A program made the translations under genes and the position numbers. Positions 8,044-16,182 of a stretch of 64,000 bases of DNA are shown one piece after another; the stretch's first letter is position 1, and every line of letters starts with the position of its first letter. The notes under the pieces are model-generated. The model was not told the DNA's origin and searched no databases. It saw only the letters and a list, made by a program, of their open reading frames with translations. Origin of the DNA: Nocardia sp. SYP-A9097 (lineage in GTDB: Bacteria; Actinomycetota; Actinomycetes; Mycobacteriales; Mycobacteriaceae); the NCBI RefSeq assembly GCF_009649815.1, contig NZ_WJIC01000003.1:1-64000 (forward strand). Direction: 5' to 3'.

Positions 8044-8898
8044 ATGAGCACCACCGCTTCACAAGCCACAACGGACCGAGGCCGGGCCGGGAGTGTGACC
8101 GCCGAACCCGGCGGCAACGTATACACCGACCCGGTCTCCGTCGCCCCGGCCCTGGCTTTCCGGGATGCGTCACTGGTCTTCGAGAACGGCACCCACGCCC
8201 TCGATGGCATCGAAATCGCGATCCGCCCAGGCGAATTCGTCTCCCTTGTCGGACCCTCCGGCTGCGGTAAATCCACGCTGCTGCGCCTGGCCGCCGGATT
8301 CGACAAGCCCACCGCCGGGGCCGTCGAGGTGGCCACCACCAAACTCGGCTACGTCTTCCAGGAGGCCACCCTGCTGCCGTGGCGGTCGGTGCTGCGGAAT
8401 GTGGAGCTCCCCGCCGAACTGGCGGGCGTGGACAAGACCACCCGACGGGCCGCCGCGCGCGAGGCCATCGAACTCGTGGGGCTCACCGGATTCGAAAACC
8501 ACAAGCCCGCACAGCTTTCCGGGGGTATGCGAATGCGCACCTCCATTGCCCGCGCCCTCACCCGCGCCCCCGAACTCTTCCTCTTCGACGAACCCTTCGG
8601 CGCATTGGACGAGATCACCCGCCAGCGCCTGAACGAGGAGGTGAGCGGCCTCTACCGCCGCTCCGGCTTCACCGGCGTCTTCGTCACCCACTCGGTCGCC
8701 GAGGCGGTATTCATGTCCACCCGCATCATCGTGCTCACCGGCCGCCCCGGCCGAGTAGCGGCGGATATCACTGTCCCACTGGACTTCCCGCGCGCCCCCG
8801 AACTGCGCTACACCCCCGAGTTCGGCGAAATCGCCGCCACCGTCTCGGCCGCGCTACACGAAGCCGAGCGGGCCGAAACCATCGGACACGCAGCATGA
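8044..8898 (+). CDS. ABC importer ATPase, NitT/TauT (SsuB/TauB) type
   Basis: 284 residues with an extended N-terminus of about 35 residues. It has Walker A GPSGCGKST (about residue 75), Q-loop in YVFQEATLLPWRSV, signature LSGGMRMR, Walker B ELFLFDEPFGALDE and a switch His in FVTHSVAEAV. This combination is typical of ATPases of nitrate, sulfonate and pyrimidine-precursor importers. No strong ribosome site is seen at the ATG. It overlaps a 15-codon frame that links it to the permease gene. Confidence 0.93.
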   Translation: MSTTASQATTDRGRAGSVTAEPGGNVYTDPVSVAPALAFRDASLVFENGTHALDGIEIAIRPGEFVSLVGPSGCGKSTLLRLAAGFDKPTAGAVEVATTKLGYVFQEATLLPWRSVLRNVELPAELAGVDKTTRRAAAREAIELVGLTGFENHKPAQLSGGMRMRTSIARALTRAPELFLFDEPFGALDEITRQRLNEEVSGLYRRSGFTGVFVTHSVAEAVFMSTRIIVLTGRPGRVAADITVPLDFPRAPELRYTPEFGEIAATVSAALHEAERAETIGHAA

Positions 8899-8942
8899 CC
8901 GCCAACGCCGAAGCAGTCGATACCAGTGAGAGGGCCGCATGA
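8895..8942 (+). CDS. Possible 15-residue linker ORF between ATPase and permease
   Basis: An ATG at 8895 overlaps the ATPase stop codon (ATGA). The frame reads MTANAEAVDTSERAA and ends with a stop that overlaps the permease ATG at 8939 (ATGA again). The first codons resemble the first codons of the permease gene, so it may be a duplicated start region that serves translational coupling. There is no evidence for a stable peptide. Confidence 0.3.
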   Translation: MTANAEAVDTSERAA

Positions 8943-9901
8943 CCGCCGCAACCGCCCGTTCCGCCACTGCCGCAACGATCGTCGCCTCCGTCATGGCGGG
9001 TGCGGCCGCGTCGTCCGCCGGCGACTCGCCAGGGTCTGCCGCCCAACCCGAGGCAGTTGCCGTCGCCCCCGCTACGGCCGCTCCTGGGCCGGACCGTCCG
9101 AGGCGAAAACTGCGGTGGCCCTTCGCCATCGCACCGATTCGGGTATTCGCGCCGGTCGTCGTCTTCGTGCTCGTCATGACGGCCTGGTCGGTGGTGAGCC
9201 ACTATGTGATCGCCGCGGACTCCCGATTCCTGCTGCCGCCACCGGAATCGGTGATCTCCAAGGGTCTGCTCAATGCCGCCACCCGGACCGAAATCCTCTC
9301 CGCGCTGGGCTCGACCGTGCAGATCGCGCTCACCGGGCTGACCATCGCCATTGTGCTCGGCGTGGCCTTCGCGGTCATCATGAGTCAGGCGAAGTGGGCC
9401 GAATACTCGCTCTACCCGTATGCCGTTGTCCTGCAAACCATCCCGGTGCTGGCGGTGGTGCCACTGTTCGGATTCTGGTTCGGATACGAGTTCGGCAGCC
9501 GCGTCATCGTCTGCGTCATGGTGTCGCTGTTCCCGGTCATTACGAACACCCTCTTCGGCCTCAAGTCCGTGAATGCCGCCGAGCACGACCTGTTCACCCT
9601 GCACGGTGCGTCGCGCTGGCAGCGACTGCTGAAACTGCAACTGCCCGCGGCGTTTCCGGCCATGATCACCGGTTTCAAGATCTCCGCCGGAATGGCCATC
9701 ATCGGGTCGATCGTCGCCGATTTCTTCTTCCGTCAGGGGGATCCCGGCATCGGCCGCATGATCGATGTCTACCGCCAGCGGCTGGCCACCGAGGAGTTGC
9801 TCACCGCGCTTCTACTCTCCTCACTCGTCGGCCTGATCCTGTTCTGGGTCTTCGACTTCCTCGCCGCGCGGGTCGACCGCGCGCACGGCAAGCGCCGCTG
9901 A
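8939..9901 (+). CDS. ABC importer permease, NitT/TauT type
   Basis: 320 residues. The first 65 are Ala/Pro-rich and hydrophilic; then comes a transmembrane segment (FAPVVVFVLVMTAWSVV) and the binding-protein-dependent transport domain with five further helices. The coupling motif (EAA-loop) is seen in FTLHGASRWQRLLKLQLPAA. It pairs with the ATPase encoded upstream and the lipoprotein encoded downstream. The N-terminal extension is longer than usual for the family, and the true start could be internal. Confidence 0.9.
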   Translation: MTAATARSATAATIVASVMAGAAASSAGDSPGSAAQPEAVAVAPATAAPGPDRPRRKLRWPFAIAPIRVFAPVVVFVLVMTAWSVVSHYVIAADSRFLLPPPESVISKGLLNAATRTEILSALGSTVQIALTGLTIAIVLGVAFAVIMSQAKWAEYSLYPYAVVLQTIPVLAVVPLFGFWFGYEFGSRVIVCVMVSLFPVITNTLFGLKSVNAAEHDLFTLHGASRWQRLLKLQLPAAFPAMITGFKISAGMAIIGSIVADFFFRQGDPGIGRMIDVYRQRLATEELLTALLLSSLVGLILFWVFDFLAARVDRAHGKRR

Positions 9902-9955
9902 ATCACGCTGCGCTGCAACAGTTCCCACCTGTAGTAACCCAACCAAGGAATGCTA

Positions 9956-11095
9956 GTGAAGAAACGTCTCCTCGCCGCTGCCGCCCTCGCGGGCAGTCTC
10001 AGCCTCGTGCTCACGGCCTGCGGTGATGGCGCCTCGTCGCCCAAGCCGACCGGTCAGGGCGCGCTCGCCGGGGTCTGCCCCGCCACCGTGGTCATCCAGA
10101 CCGACTGGTACGCCACGCCGGAGCGCGCCGCCGCCTATCAGCTGGTCGGCCCGAACGGCACCGTCGACGCCAAGAAGGGCGCGTACGTCGGCCCGCTGGG
10201 TGACACCGGCGTGAATGTCGAAGTGCGCCTTGGTGGTCCATTTCTGGGCGGCCAGCCGGTGCCCGCGCAGATGTACCAGGACACCAGCATCACCCTCGGC
10301 CTGGTGCCCACCGACGAGCAGGTCCGCGCCAAGGCCAAGACCCCGCTCACCGGCGTCTTCGCCTCCCTCGATATCAATCCGCAGATCGTCATGTGGGATC
10401 CGGCCACCTATCCCCAGATCAAGACCTGGCAGGACGTCGCGGCCTCCGGCGCCCCCATCCTCTACTCCGAGGGCAAGCCGTACATGGACTACCTCGTCGA
10501 CCACGGCTACGTGAAGAAGGATCAACTCGACGCCTCCTACGACGGCACCCCCAGCCGCTTCGTCGCCGAGAAGGGCCGAGTTATGCAGCAGGGCTACGTC
10601 TCCAACGAGCCCTACCGCTGGGAACACGATGTGAAGGGCTGGCAGAAGCCCACCGCCCACCTCCTGGTCGCCCAATCCGGCTACGAGATCTACCCGCACG
10701 CCTGGTCCGTCCGCACCGGCGAACTCGACAAACTCCGCCCCTGCCTGCAAAAACTCGTCCCCATGCTGCAACAGGCCGAAATCGACTACGCCACCAACCC
10801 CGAACCCACCAACCAGGCCCTGCTGCGCATCTCCCAAACCATTCCCGACGGCCCGCCCATCAGCGCCGCCGGCAACACCGACTCGGTGAAAGTCCAACTG
10901 GCGGAAAAGATTATCGGCAACGGCCCCGACAACACCCTGGGCAACTTCGACACCGCCCGTGTAGACCGAGCCATCACCGCCATAGCCCCCATCCTGAAGA
11001 CCCGCGGCCAACAGGTCCCAGACAACCTCACCGCCGCCGACCTGGTCACCAACGAATTCATCGACACCACAAAGGGTTTGAAAACCCAAGGCTGA
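9956..11095 (+). CDS. ABC importer substrate-binding lipoprotein (NMT1/ThiY-like)
   Basis: 379 residues from GTG at 9956, which has AAGGA six bases upstream; the ATG at 9950 abuts that site and is less likely. It has a lipoprotein signal peptide with lipobox LVLTAC (Cys near residue 21). The mature part resembles two-lobe periplasmic proteins of the nitrate/thiamine-precursor class (TVVIQTDWYATPERAAAYQL at its start, YSEGKPYMDYL and ISQTIPDG later). With the two cytosine-deaminase-like enzymes nearby, a pyrimidine- or hydantoin-like nitrogen compound is a reasonable but unproven ligand. It ends just before a strong terminator. Confidence 0.87.
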   Translation: MKKRLLAAAALAGSLSLVLTACGDGASSPKPTGQGALAGVCPATVVIQTDWYATPERAAAYQLVGPNGTVDAKKGAYVGPLGDTGVNVEVRLGGPFLGGQPVPAQMYQDTSITLGLVPTDEQVRAKAKTPLTGVFASLDINPQIVMWDPATYPQIKTWQDVAASGAPILYSEGKPYMDYLVDHGYVKKDQLDASYDGTPSRFVAEKGRVMQQGYVSNEPYRWEHDVKGWQKPTAHLLVAQSGYEIYPHAWSVRTGELDKLRPCLQKLVPMLQQAEIDYATNPEPTNQALLRISQTIPDGPPISAAGNTDSVKVQLAEKIIGNGPDNTLGNFDTARVDRAITAIAPILKTRGQQVPDNLTAADLVTNEFIDTTKGLKTQG

Positions 11096-11103
11096 TCCCC
11101 GCC

Positions 11104-11140
11104 CGTGTGCTCATCCGATCAATGATCGGATGAGCACACG
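11104..11140 (+). terminator. Terminator of the importer operon
   Basis: Perfect 17-bp inverted repeat (11104-11120 with 11124-11140, 3-nt loop) 8 bases after the stop codon of the binding-protein gene; no U-tract. Confidence 0.8.
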
Positions 11141-11239
11141 CCATCTCCACACCTCTTCCACGATTGCCGCACACCGAAGCGATACCGTCAGCTGCGGGCA
11201 GGCGCGCAAACCGTGCGCTACGACAGCGAAGGTGGCACT

Positions 11240-11626
11240 GTGCGGCGGAAACTCGGCGACGCAACCGCAGTCCTACTCGGCATCCTGCTCGGCTGCCTGA
11301 TCGTGGCAGCCGCTATCGGGGCGCTTCTATATCTCCTGCGTGACTCTCGAGCCGATGAAACCTGGGACGGCGAAGTCCCTTTCGTCGTCACCTGTTCGCC
11401 CGATTCCCCCTGCCACCTCACCAGCGTCCCCGACCAAACCCCCACCCTGGCCCTCAAAGGAAAACCCTCCACCACCATCAATTCCCCCCTCCCACCCGAA
11501 CTAGCGGGCGTCCACGCCGGCGACCACGTACTCTGCACCGTCCACGTAGTGGTATTCGCCTGGGATCGATCAGTGAACGACCTCGAATCCGAAACAACCG
11601 TCAACAACTGCCGACCGTCGCAATAA
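11240..11626 (+). CDS. Small membrane-anchored protein of unknown function
   Basis: 128 residues from GTG at 11240, chosen because GAAGGTGG lies about 7 bases upstream; an in-frame GTG at 11213 has no such site. One transmembrane helix is at about residues 9-31 (TAVLLGILLGCLIVAAAIGA). A roughly 95-residue exported domain with three Cys (TCSPDSPC, LCTVH) and a final Cys near the end (NNCRPSQ) suggests one or two disulfides outside the membrane. No family was recognised. It converges with the next gene, 20 bases apart. Confidence 0.6.
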   Translation: MRRKLGDATAVLLGILLGCLIVAAAIGALLYLLRDSRADETWDGEVPFVVTCSPDSPCHLTSVPDQTPTLALKGKPSTTINSPLPPELAGVHAGDHVLCTVHVVVFAWDRSVNDLESETTVNNCRPSQ

Positions 11627-11645
11627 CGAATCCTCGATGCGCTGC

Positions 11646-12053
11646 TCAGTACGACCAGCGCTGATAGAAGTGCAGAAAGTCCGGTATATCCGCGGTAGGC
11701 GCACTCAAATAAACGATCACCCGCCCACCCGGATGCGCCACAGCCTCCGCAATCGCATCGGAAGTCGTTCCGTTCATCGACTGCCCCGGCCGCCATTCCT
11801 CCCCGCCGGTCCAGGTGAGCCGCGACTGCGGATCAGTCCCAATCCCAACATCCCCCGCAATAGTCTGCCCAAGCAGCCCCGGAATCGGACTAGCCGCAAG
11901 CGCAGCCGTCTCCTCCGCACTCAACTCCACCCCCACCCACCCCGGAACCGGTGCCTCCGGCGCAGGCTCCACCGCCCCTGCCGCCCCTGCCCCCAACACA
12001 ACAACCACCCCACCCGCGAGCACCCCCGCGACAGCAAACGCCCTGATATTCAT
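11646..12053 (-). CDS. Secreted protein of unknown function
   Basis: 135 residues from ATG at 12053, which has GGGGGAAG at the right distance; the longer frame adds only a non-hydrophobic leader. A classical signal peptide is present (AFAVAGVLAGGVVVVLGAG, then AGA-V cleavage region near residue 29). The mature part contains ELSAEETAALAASPIPGLL and ends in RVIVYLSAPTADIPDFLHFYQ. It may be a small extracellular factor; no family is known to me. Confidence 0.62.
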   Translation of the reverse strand: MNIRAFAVAGVLAGGVVVVLGAGAAGAVEPAPEAPVPGWVGVELSAEETAALAASPIPGLLGQTIAGDVGIGTDPQSRLTWTGGEEWRPGQSMNGTTSDAIAEAVAHPGGRVIVYLSAPTADIPDFLHFYQRWSY

Positions 12054-12174
12054 GCTACTTCCCCCTCGAATTCCCGCACACAAACCTGAAACTGCCTGCA
12101 ATCTAACATGATTCGAGCCACCAGTTAATCAACGACGCCAGCCCATCACCGGAGCAGATCCGGCCCCATCGAGC

Positions 12175-12480
12175 TCAATACTCGGCTTCGGCCGTGCGCA
12201 GTAGCGGAACCGGAGGAAGCGGATCGGGGCGGGTCCATTTGAGGCGTGGTGGATGCGCAGCGCCGACGTCCTCGGTGAGTTGTCGTCGAAGTTCAATTGC
12301 CAAGGCCTGCAAGGTTTGTTTTTCTATCCTCGGATAGCGACCGGTACCGCTCGATTCGCTTGCTCTGGATGGTTTGATCGTAGGTGTGCTCCAAGGTCAG
12401 CCGCATGTTCAAGCGGGTCGACCTCACGTTCGAGAACTGACTGCCGACCCAATACCATCGTCGCGCTGCGACTTCCGCCA
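12175..12480 (-). pseudogene. Possible decayed coding remnant, frameshifted
   Basis: On the minus strand two adjoining frames read like protein. One runs through NMRLTLEHTYDQTIQSKRIE and RYRSLSEDR; a second takes over at about 12330 with IEKQTLQALAIELRRQLTED and ends in TRPDPLPPVPLLRTAEAEY before a TGA at 12175. A single frameshift would join them. No start codon with a ribosome site and no family could be identified, so this is a weak call. Confidence 0.3.
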
Positions 12481-12620
12481 CGCACTGATTTCGACGTTCG
12501 AGCGCACTGTCCGGATCGGCTACGCGGCTCCGAAATCTATTGCGCCCGAGCAGCCGAACCTGCGGCGGCACCCTCTCGGGCGGGCGGAGGTGATCATCCC
12601 CGGGCGGGACGGGTTGTATC

Positions 12621-12800
12621 CGGGGCCTTCGTAGCAGAGTCGGGCGGATTACCCTCAGCCCCAGCGGGGTTCGGAGGAGGGCCACGATTTTTCGGAGTGG
12701 GAACCTCGCCTGCCGTACTCGATTTTCGCTCCCCCCTTTGGGTGCCGCCCTCTCACCTCCCAGCCTGGCCCGATGGCCGTGGGAACCTTCTCGAGACAAA
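12621..12800 (-). repeat. Dispersed repeat, copy 2 (inverted orientation)
   Basis: Read on the minus strand it starts near 12800 and ends with the CTACGAAGGCCCC terminus at 12622-12634. It matches the cores at 981 and 12997. Together with copy 3 it forms the two arms of an approximately 550-base inverted structure with the 28-bp hairpin near its centre. Confidence 0.8.
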
Positions 12801-12845
12801 GACCCCGAAACACCCACGCGACACGCAGATATCAACCTGGACAAG

Positions 12846-12907
12846 CGATCACCGGGAACTGAGCGTTGGATTTCAAGCCAAATCCAACGCTCAGTTCCCG
12901 GTGATCG
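12846..12907. repeat. Perfect 28-bp inverted repeat with 6-nt loop
   Basis: Arms 12846-12873 and 12880-12907 are exact reverse complements, with loop CAAGCC. It lies between two oppositely oriented repeat copies. It is long enough to form a cruciform or a very stable RNA hairpin on either strand. Confidence 0.9.
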
Positions 12908-12949
12908 ATCGTCCAAGTCTTGAGGGTGTTGGCTCTTCTCGTCCCGGCG

Positions 12950-13170
12950 TCTTTGTCTTGCCTTTTGTTCGTTTTGTCTTTTTTCGTGGTGGTTCTGAAC
13001 GTTCCCACGGCCACCCAGCCAGGCCGGGAGGTGAGAGTGCGGCACCCAAAAGGGGGAGCGAAAATCGGGTACGGCACACGAGGTTCCCACTCCGAAGAAT
13101 CGTGGCCTTCCCCCGAACCCCGACGGAACGTAATGTCCCGCAGCGTATTCGGCTACGAAGGCCCCGGGAC
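12950..13170 (+). repeat. Dispersed repeat, copy 3
   Basis: A T-rich tract (about 12950-12990) is followed by the core (12997-13170), ending with CTACGAAGGCCCC at 13153-13165. It aligns without obvious gaps to copy 1 and copy 4 over most of the core. Confidence 0.8.
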
Positions 13171-13513
13171 CATTCCCGGGCGCCGCAAAGGAATCCGTCT
13201 CACGGTGGAACGTCGAGGCGAGGTCAAGAACGCGCAGCGACCTCCCTCCAGCAATCGTGCGCGCGGCTCCGATCGAGTCTGTCGTGGATCCGTAATACTG
13301 TGCGACGGTGTTTGTAGAAGGCGAGGACGGGGAACTTGCCTGCACTGATCCTCAACCGTTCTTCAATCAAACCGGCCCTGCGTGGAAAATCGACGGAATG
13401 CTCAGTTCGAGCCTTGAACAGACCTCGACCGGCTGGCATCTCGAAGCCCACTCGAGTCGGGACCCGGCGGTGTGGACGTCCTGTTCTTCAGACATCTGGT
13501 CTGGGAAAGGCTG
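13171..13513. other. Gene-free stretch
   Basis: Short frames exist on both strands, but none has a convincing start, codon pattern or recognisable family. It may contain remnants of decayed genes; I see nothing that can be named. Confidence 0.4.
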
Positions 13514-13579
13514 ATGGTGAACGTCGGAATCGTGCTGGTATTCGCGGCGTTCTATGTGAGGTTCCTGAAGGGGGCATGA
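13514..13579 (+). CDS. Possible 21-residue single-helix microprotein
   Basis: The ATG at 13514 has GGGAAAGG 4-5 bases upstream. The frame encodes MVNVGIVLVFAAFYVRFLKG plus a final Ala, i.e. one hydrophobic helix with a basic C-terminus. The frame is open upstream to about 13418, so it could also be the tail of a decayed gene. Confidence 0.3.
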   Translation: MVNVGIVLVFAAFYVRFLKGA

Positions 13580-13725
13580 AGCTTGAATCGCTCTCTCCCG
13601 CAAGCGAAACGAACGCGAGCGGGGGCACGCGCCGACGTCACTCCTCCTCGAGGGGAGACTTTTCGAACCGGTCAGCCCGTTGATGTCGGTGCCCGTATTC
13701 ATATTCGACGCGGGAGCTCGCCCGA

Positions 13726-14124
13726 TCAGCCGCCGTGGGTGCGGCCGGGAGCGTTGAGCAGCCATCGCCAGCGTGGTAGCTCGGCAAGCGTCGTGACGAG
13801 CGCCAGTGCGGTGACCACGATGGCAAGCCAGGGTTGCCAGGCGAGCCACGAACTGATGACGGCTGCCGCGAGTTGGAGCACGACAAGGCCGATCGTGACT
13901 ATGCCCGGAACCGGGATGAGGGTCTGCTTCTTGTCGCCCGGCGTGGAGAACAAGGTCGGCAGCCCAATGAGCAGAACCACCGCCACACCGGCGAGCACTA
14001 CCGAATGGTCGGCGAGAGCCCAAAGTGTGGCGATCCAGGCGATGAGTTCGGTGCTGAAACGCAGGATCGAGGGAACGCGGCCCCGATCAGTGAGGTTGGG
14101 CGATACGGTCACGGGGTCGAGCAT
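13726..14124 (-). CDS. Small multi-pass membrane protein (DUF2568/YrdB-like)
   Basis: 132 residues from ATG at 14124; a GTG at 14151 is an alternative. Four hydrophobic helices are visible: ILRFSTELIAWIATLWALA (about 20-40), VVLAGVAVVLLIGLPTLF (41-59), IPVPGIVTIGLVVLQLAAAV (70-92) and PWLAIVVTALALVTTLAEL (98-117). The LRF-TEL start of the first helix and the length resemble DUF2568 (YrdB) proteins, whose function is unknown. It stands alone between two unrelated minus-strand and decayed regions. Confidence 0.62.
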   Translation of the reverse strand: MLDPVTVSPNLTDRGRVPSILRFSTELIAWIATLWALADHSVVLAGVAVVLLIGLPTLFSTPGDKKQTLIPVPGIVTIGLVVLQLAAAVISSWLAWQPWLAIVVTALALVTTLAELPRWRWLLNAPGRTHGG

Positions 14125-14260
14125 GGCCGACAGCGTGCCATATCCGAGCACAGTCCGTCAGCCCCACGAGATGTGTTGCGAGGCACCGCGGTCGCGCAGG
14201 GCACCCGAAACCTTCCGCACCCGGTGCCTATAGCGGCAAACGTCGGCAACGTGGCGCGGC

Positions 14261-14560
14261 TCAGTCGCCCCCGCCGGAAGGTGTCACGATTACCTGGCAG
14301 TTTCGCGGTTCATGCCAGAGCGCATGGCCGTCGACGAATTCACCTCGGGCGGGGAGTTGCGCGCCCAGGGGTATGGCGGTGACTCTGACGAGACCGACGG
14401 CGTCCGGTGCCTGGTCGATGGTGATGAAAACGCCGAATGGCTGTCGCCCGATAACCCTGCCCGAAACATAGCTGCCGATCGGCAATGATTCCACTGTGGC
14501 GGCCCACGCGTGGCTTGCCCGCGGTCCCAGATCTGGTCCAGGCCAAAAGTACTCACCCAT
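14261..14560 (-). CDS. Small S1/OB-fold-like protein
   Basis: 99 residues, ATG at 14560 with no strong ribosome site. The central part (LPIGSYVSGRVIGRQPFGVF, then ITIDQAPDAVGLVRVTAIPL) has the G-x-V-x-G-x-V and PFGVF pattern of an S1-type RNA-binding barrel. Such short stand-alone S1-like proteins occur in actinobacteria without a defined role. A nucleic-acid-binding role is inferred from the fold pattern only. Confidence 0.55.
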   Translation of the reverse strand: MGEYFWPGPDLGPRASHAWAATVESLPIGSYVSGRVIGRQPFGVFITIDQAPDAVGLVRVTAIPLGAQLPARGEFVDGHALWHEPRNCQVIVTPSGGGD

Positions 14561-14661
14561 CGCTCGAGCATGACACTCTCGGGTTGCGAAAGAACGCGTT
14601 CACGCAGTATGTGGCTGACCATCTGGTACCCCAGGTCGATGCGGTGTAGTACCGCGGCTCG

Positions 14662-15067
14662 ATGTGGTTGCGGGCCTGGGTTTTTACGGTCGGAGCATGC
14701 GTATTTCAGGCTTTGCTGTACACCGATGAGCTGCGCGATCGAATATTCACTCCGCTGAGCCTGCCGGATACCTACTTACCGGCGACCGGTGAAACCGGCC
14801 TGCGTGAACCGCACCTGAGCGGCTACGCCAGCGTAGACGGCACCGTGGTCGATATGGGCAGTGGTGACGGTATGTCCTACGGTCTCGGAGTTGGGTACAC
14901 CCAATTGCCTTGTGGCGCCAAATTTGTCGGCAATGGGGGGTGGCGTCCAAGGCTTCTCCGCCATCTCCGGAGCCACCACGGCCGGGCGGGCGATCACCTC
15001 TTCCTATACGGGCACGGTCGCCGGCACGGATATCGGTGGCATGCTCACCCACGCACTATGCGGGTGA
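14662..15067 (+). pseudogene. Remnant of a serine beta-lactamase/DD-carboxypeptidase-type gene
   Basis: The first frame carries DELRDRIFTPLSLPDTYLPA and EPHLSGYASVDGT, typical of the middle of class C beta-lactamase-like hydrolases. It then jumps from VVDMGS straight to YGLGVGYTQLPCGAKFVGNG, lacking the usual intervening segment. A run of six G near 14935 shifts the frame, and the next frame continues with GGVQGFSAISGATTAGRAIT up to the stop at 15067. The SxxK-bearing N-terminus is absent. This is a truncated, internally deleted and frameshifted gene. Confidence 0.75.
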
Positions 15068-15081
15068 GCATGCCAGCGTGC

Positions 15082-16014
15082 TCAGCGGCAGATCTTGGTG
15101 GCCACATCGGACGGGACGCCGATCTCGGTGCAGTGCAGGGCGCTGCCGAGATCCACTGGCCTCCAACCACCTTCGGTCGCTACATAGTGGAACAGGACTT
15201 GGGCGCGGTTGACGGTGTTGTTGTGGGTTCCGCTGTGTGCCATCGCCCAGTCACCGGCACAGTCGATTTGGTCCTCGAGTTCGATCGGTTTCGCCAACCG
15301 CGACTCGATGTCCGTGCCCTTCAACGCCGCGAGCAGGACGCTCTTGGAGACCGGGCATGCCGATGGCGTGCCACCCGAACCGGGATCCGTTGCCTGTGTG
15401 GGGAAGTCACGATCCGGGGTCACCGTGTGATTGTCGGATCCCAGCGTGAGCGTGACGGTCACCGGACCGCCCGAAGGGCAGCAACTGGCATCCTGGCCCG
15501 CCAACCAGCGGTACTGCACCTGCACACTGCGATCCGACGAACCGACCACCGTCGTATAGGCGGTCCAATTCTTGGTCGCGGTGCCCAGATATCCGGCGTG
15601 ATTGAACAGCATCACATGCCATGGTGAGCTCGCGGTGCCGTGCGGGGTCCCGGCAAGCACCCACAACAGACTGGGGCACGAGCCGACCGCCGCATCGGTA
15701 CCACTGTCCGCGTAGAACCCGTCACCACCCACATTCGCGCCGAGCCTGCCGAGCGCGGCCGTGACCACCCCGGAATTCAAATCCACGCATTTGCCATTCC
15801 CGGCGGTAGCGGGCGCGTCATTGCCCGCGGGCTGCGTCGTCCCCGGCGACTGCTGCGTGCCGGGCGGCTGCTGTGACCCCGAAGGCTGCCCGGCTCCCGA
15901 CGGAGCAATAGTGACAGTCGACGACCCGCCGGCCGCGGGCGTCGATCCGTCCTGGCATGCCGTAGCCAGGGCCACCGCCGCGACCGCGGCGATAATTCCA
16001 ACGATTCGTTTCAT
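15082..16014 (-). CDS. LppP/LprE-type lipoprotein
   Basis: 310 residues from ATG at 16014 with GGGGAGAA upstream. The signal peptide ends in lipobox ALATAC (Cys near residue 20). A Gly/Ser/Gln/Pro-rich linker (about 25-75) precedes the exported domain. Its start (CVDLNSGVVTAALGRLG) and its Cys-containing loops (SCPSLLWVLAGTPHGTASSP, HVMLFNHAGYLGTAT) match the mycobacterial LppP/LprE lipoprotein family. A second half carries further Cys pairs (ACPVSKSVLLAALKG, DCAGDW). The function is unknown; it is likely attached to the outer face of the plasma membrane. Confidence 0.78.
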   Translation of the reverse strand: MKRIVGIIAAVAAVALATACQDGSTPAAGGSSTVTIAPSGAGQPSGSQQPPGTQQSPGTTQPAGNDAPATAGNGKCVDLNSGVVTAALGRLGANVGGDGFYADSGTDAAVGSCPSLLWVLAGTPHGTASSPWHVMLFNHAGYLGTATKNWTAYTTVVGSSDRSVQVQYRWLAGQDASCCPSGGPVTVTLTLGSDNHTVTPDRDFPTQATDPGSGGTPSACPVSKSVLLAALKGTDIESRLAKPIELEDQIDCAGDWAMAHSGTHNNTVNRAQVLFHYVATEGGWRPVDLGSALHCTEIGVPSDVATKICR

Positions 16015-16182
16015 GCGCGTTCTCCCCACTCGGTATCACCGTGTACGTCGTGTCCGGGGCGAAAGGTGTTGCGCCCCCGATTTTGCGGGCAGCCACGACT
16101 GAAACGCTCCCGTCGCGTCACCCTATGCGCACGACGGTGCGGGTCCGGCCGGTGGTTGATCGCGCCGGAACGCACCGGACTT

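Noticed and set aside
8117..8126. Fifth GTATAC site
   Set aside because: It lies inside the ABC ATPase coding region and the flanks (ACGTATACAC) do not fit the T-x-G-T-A-T-A-C-G-A form of the other four.
6783..8342. 519-codon minus-strand frame
   Set aside because: Antisense to the amidohydrolase and the start of the ABC ATPase, both with clear motifs.
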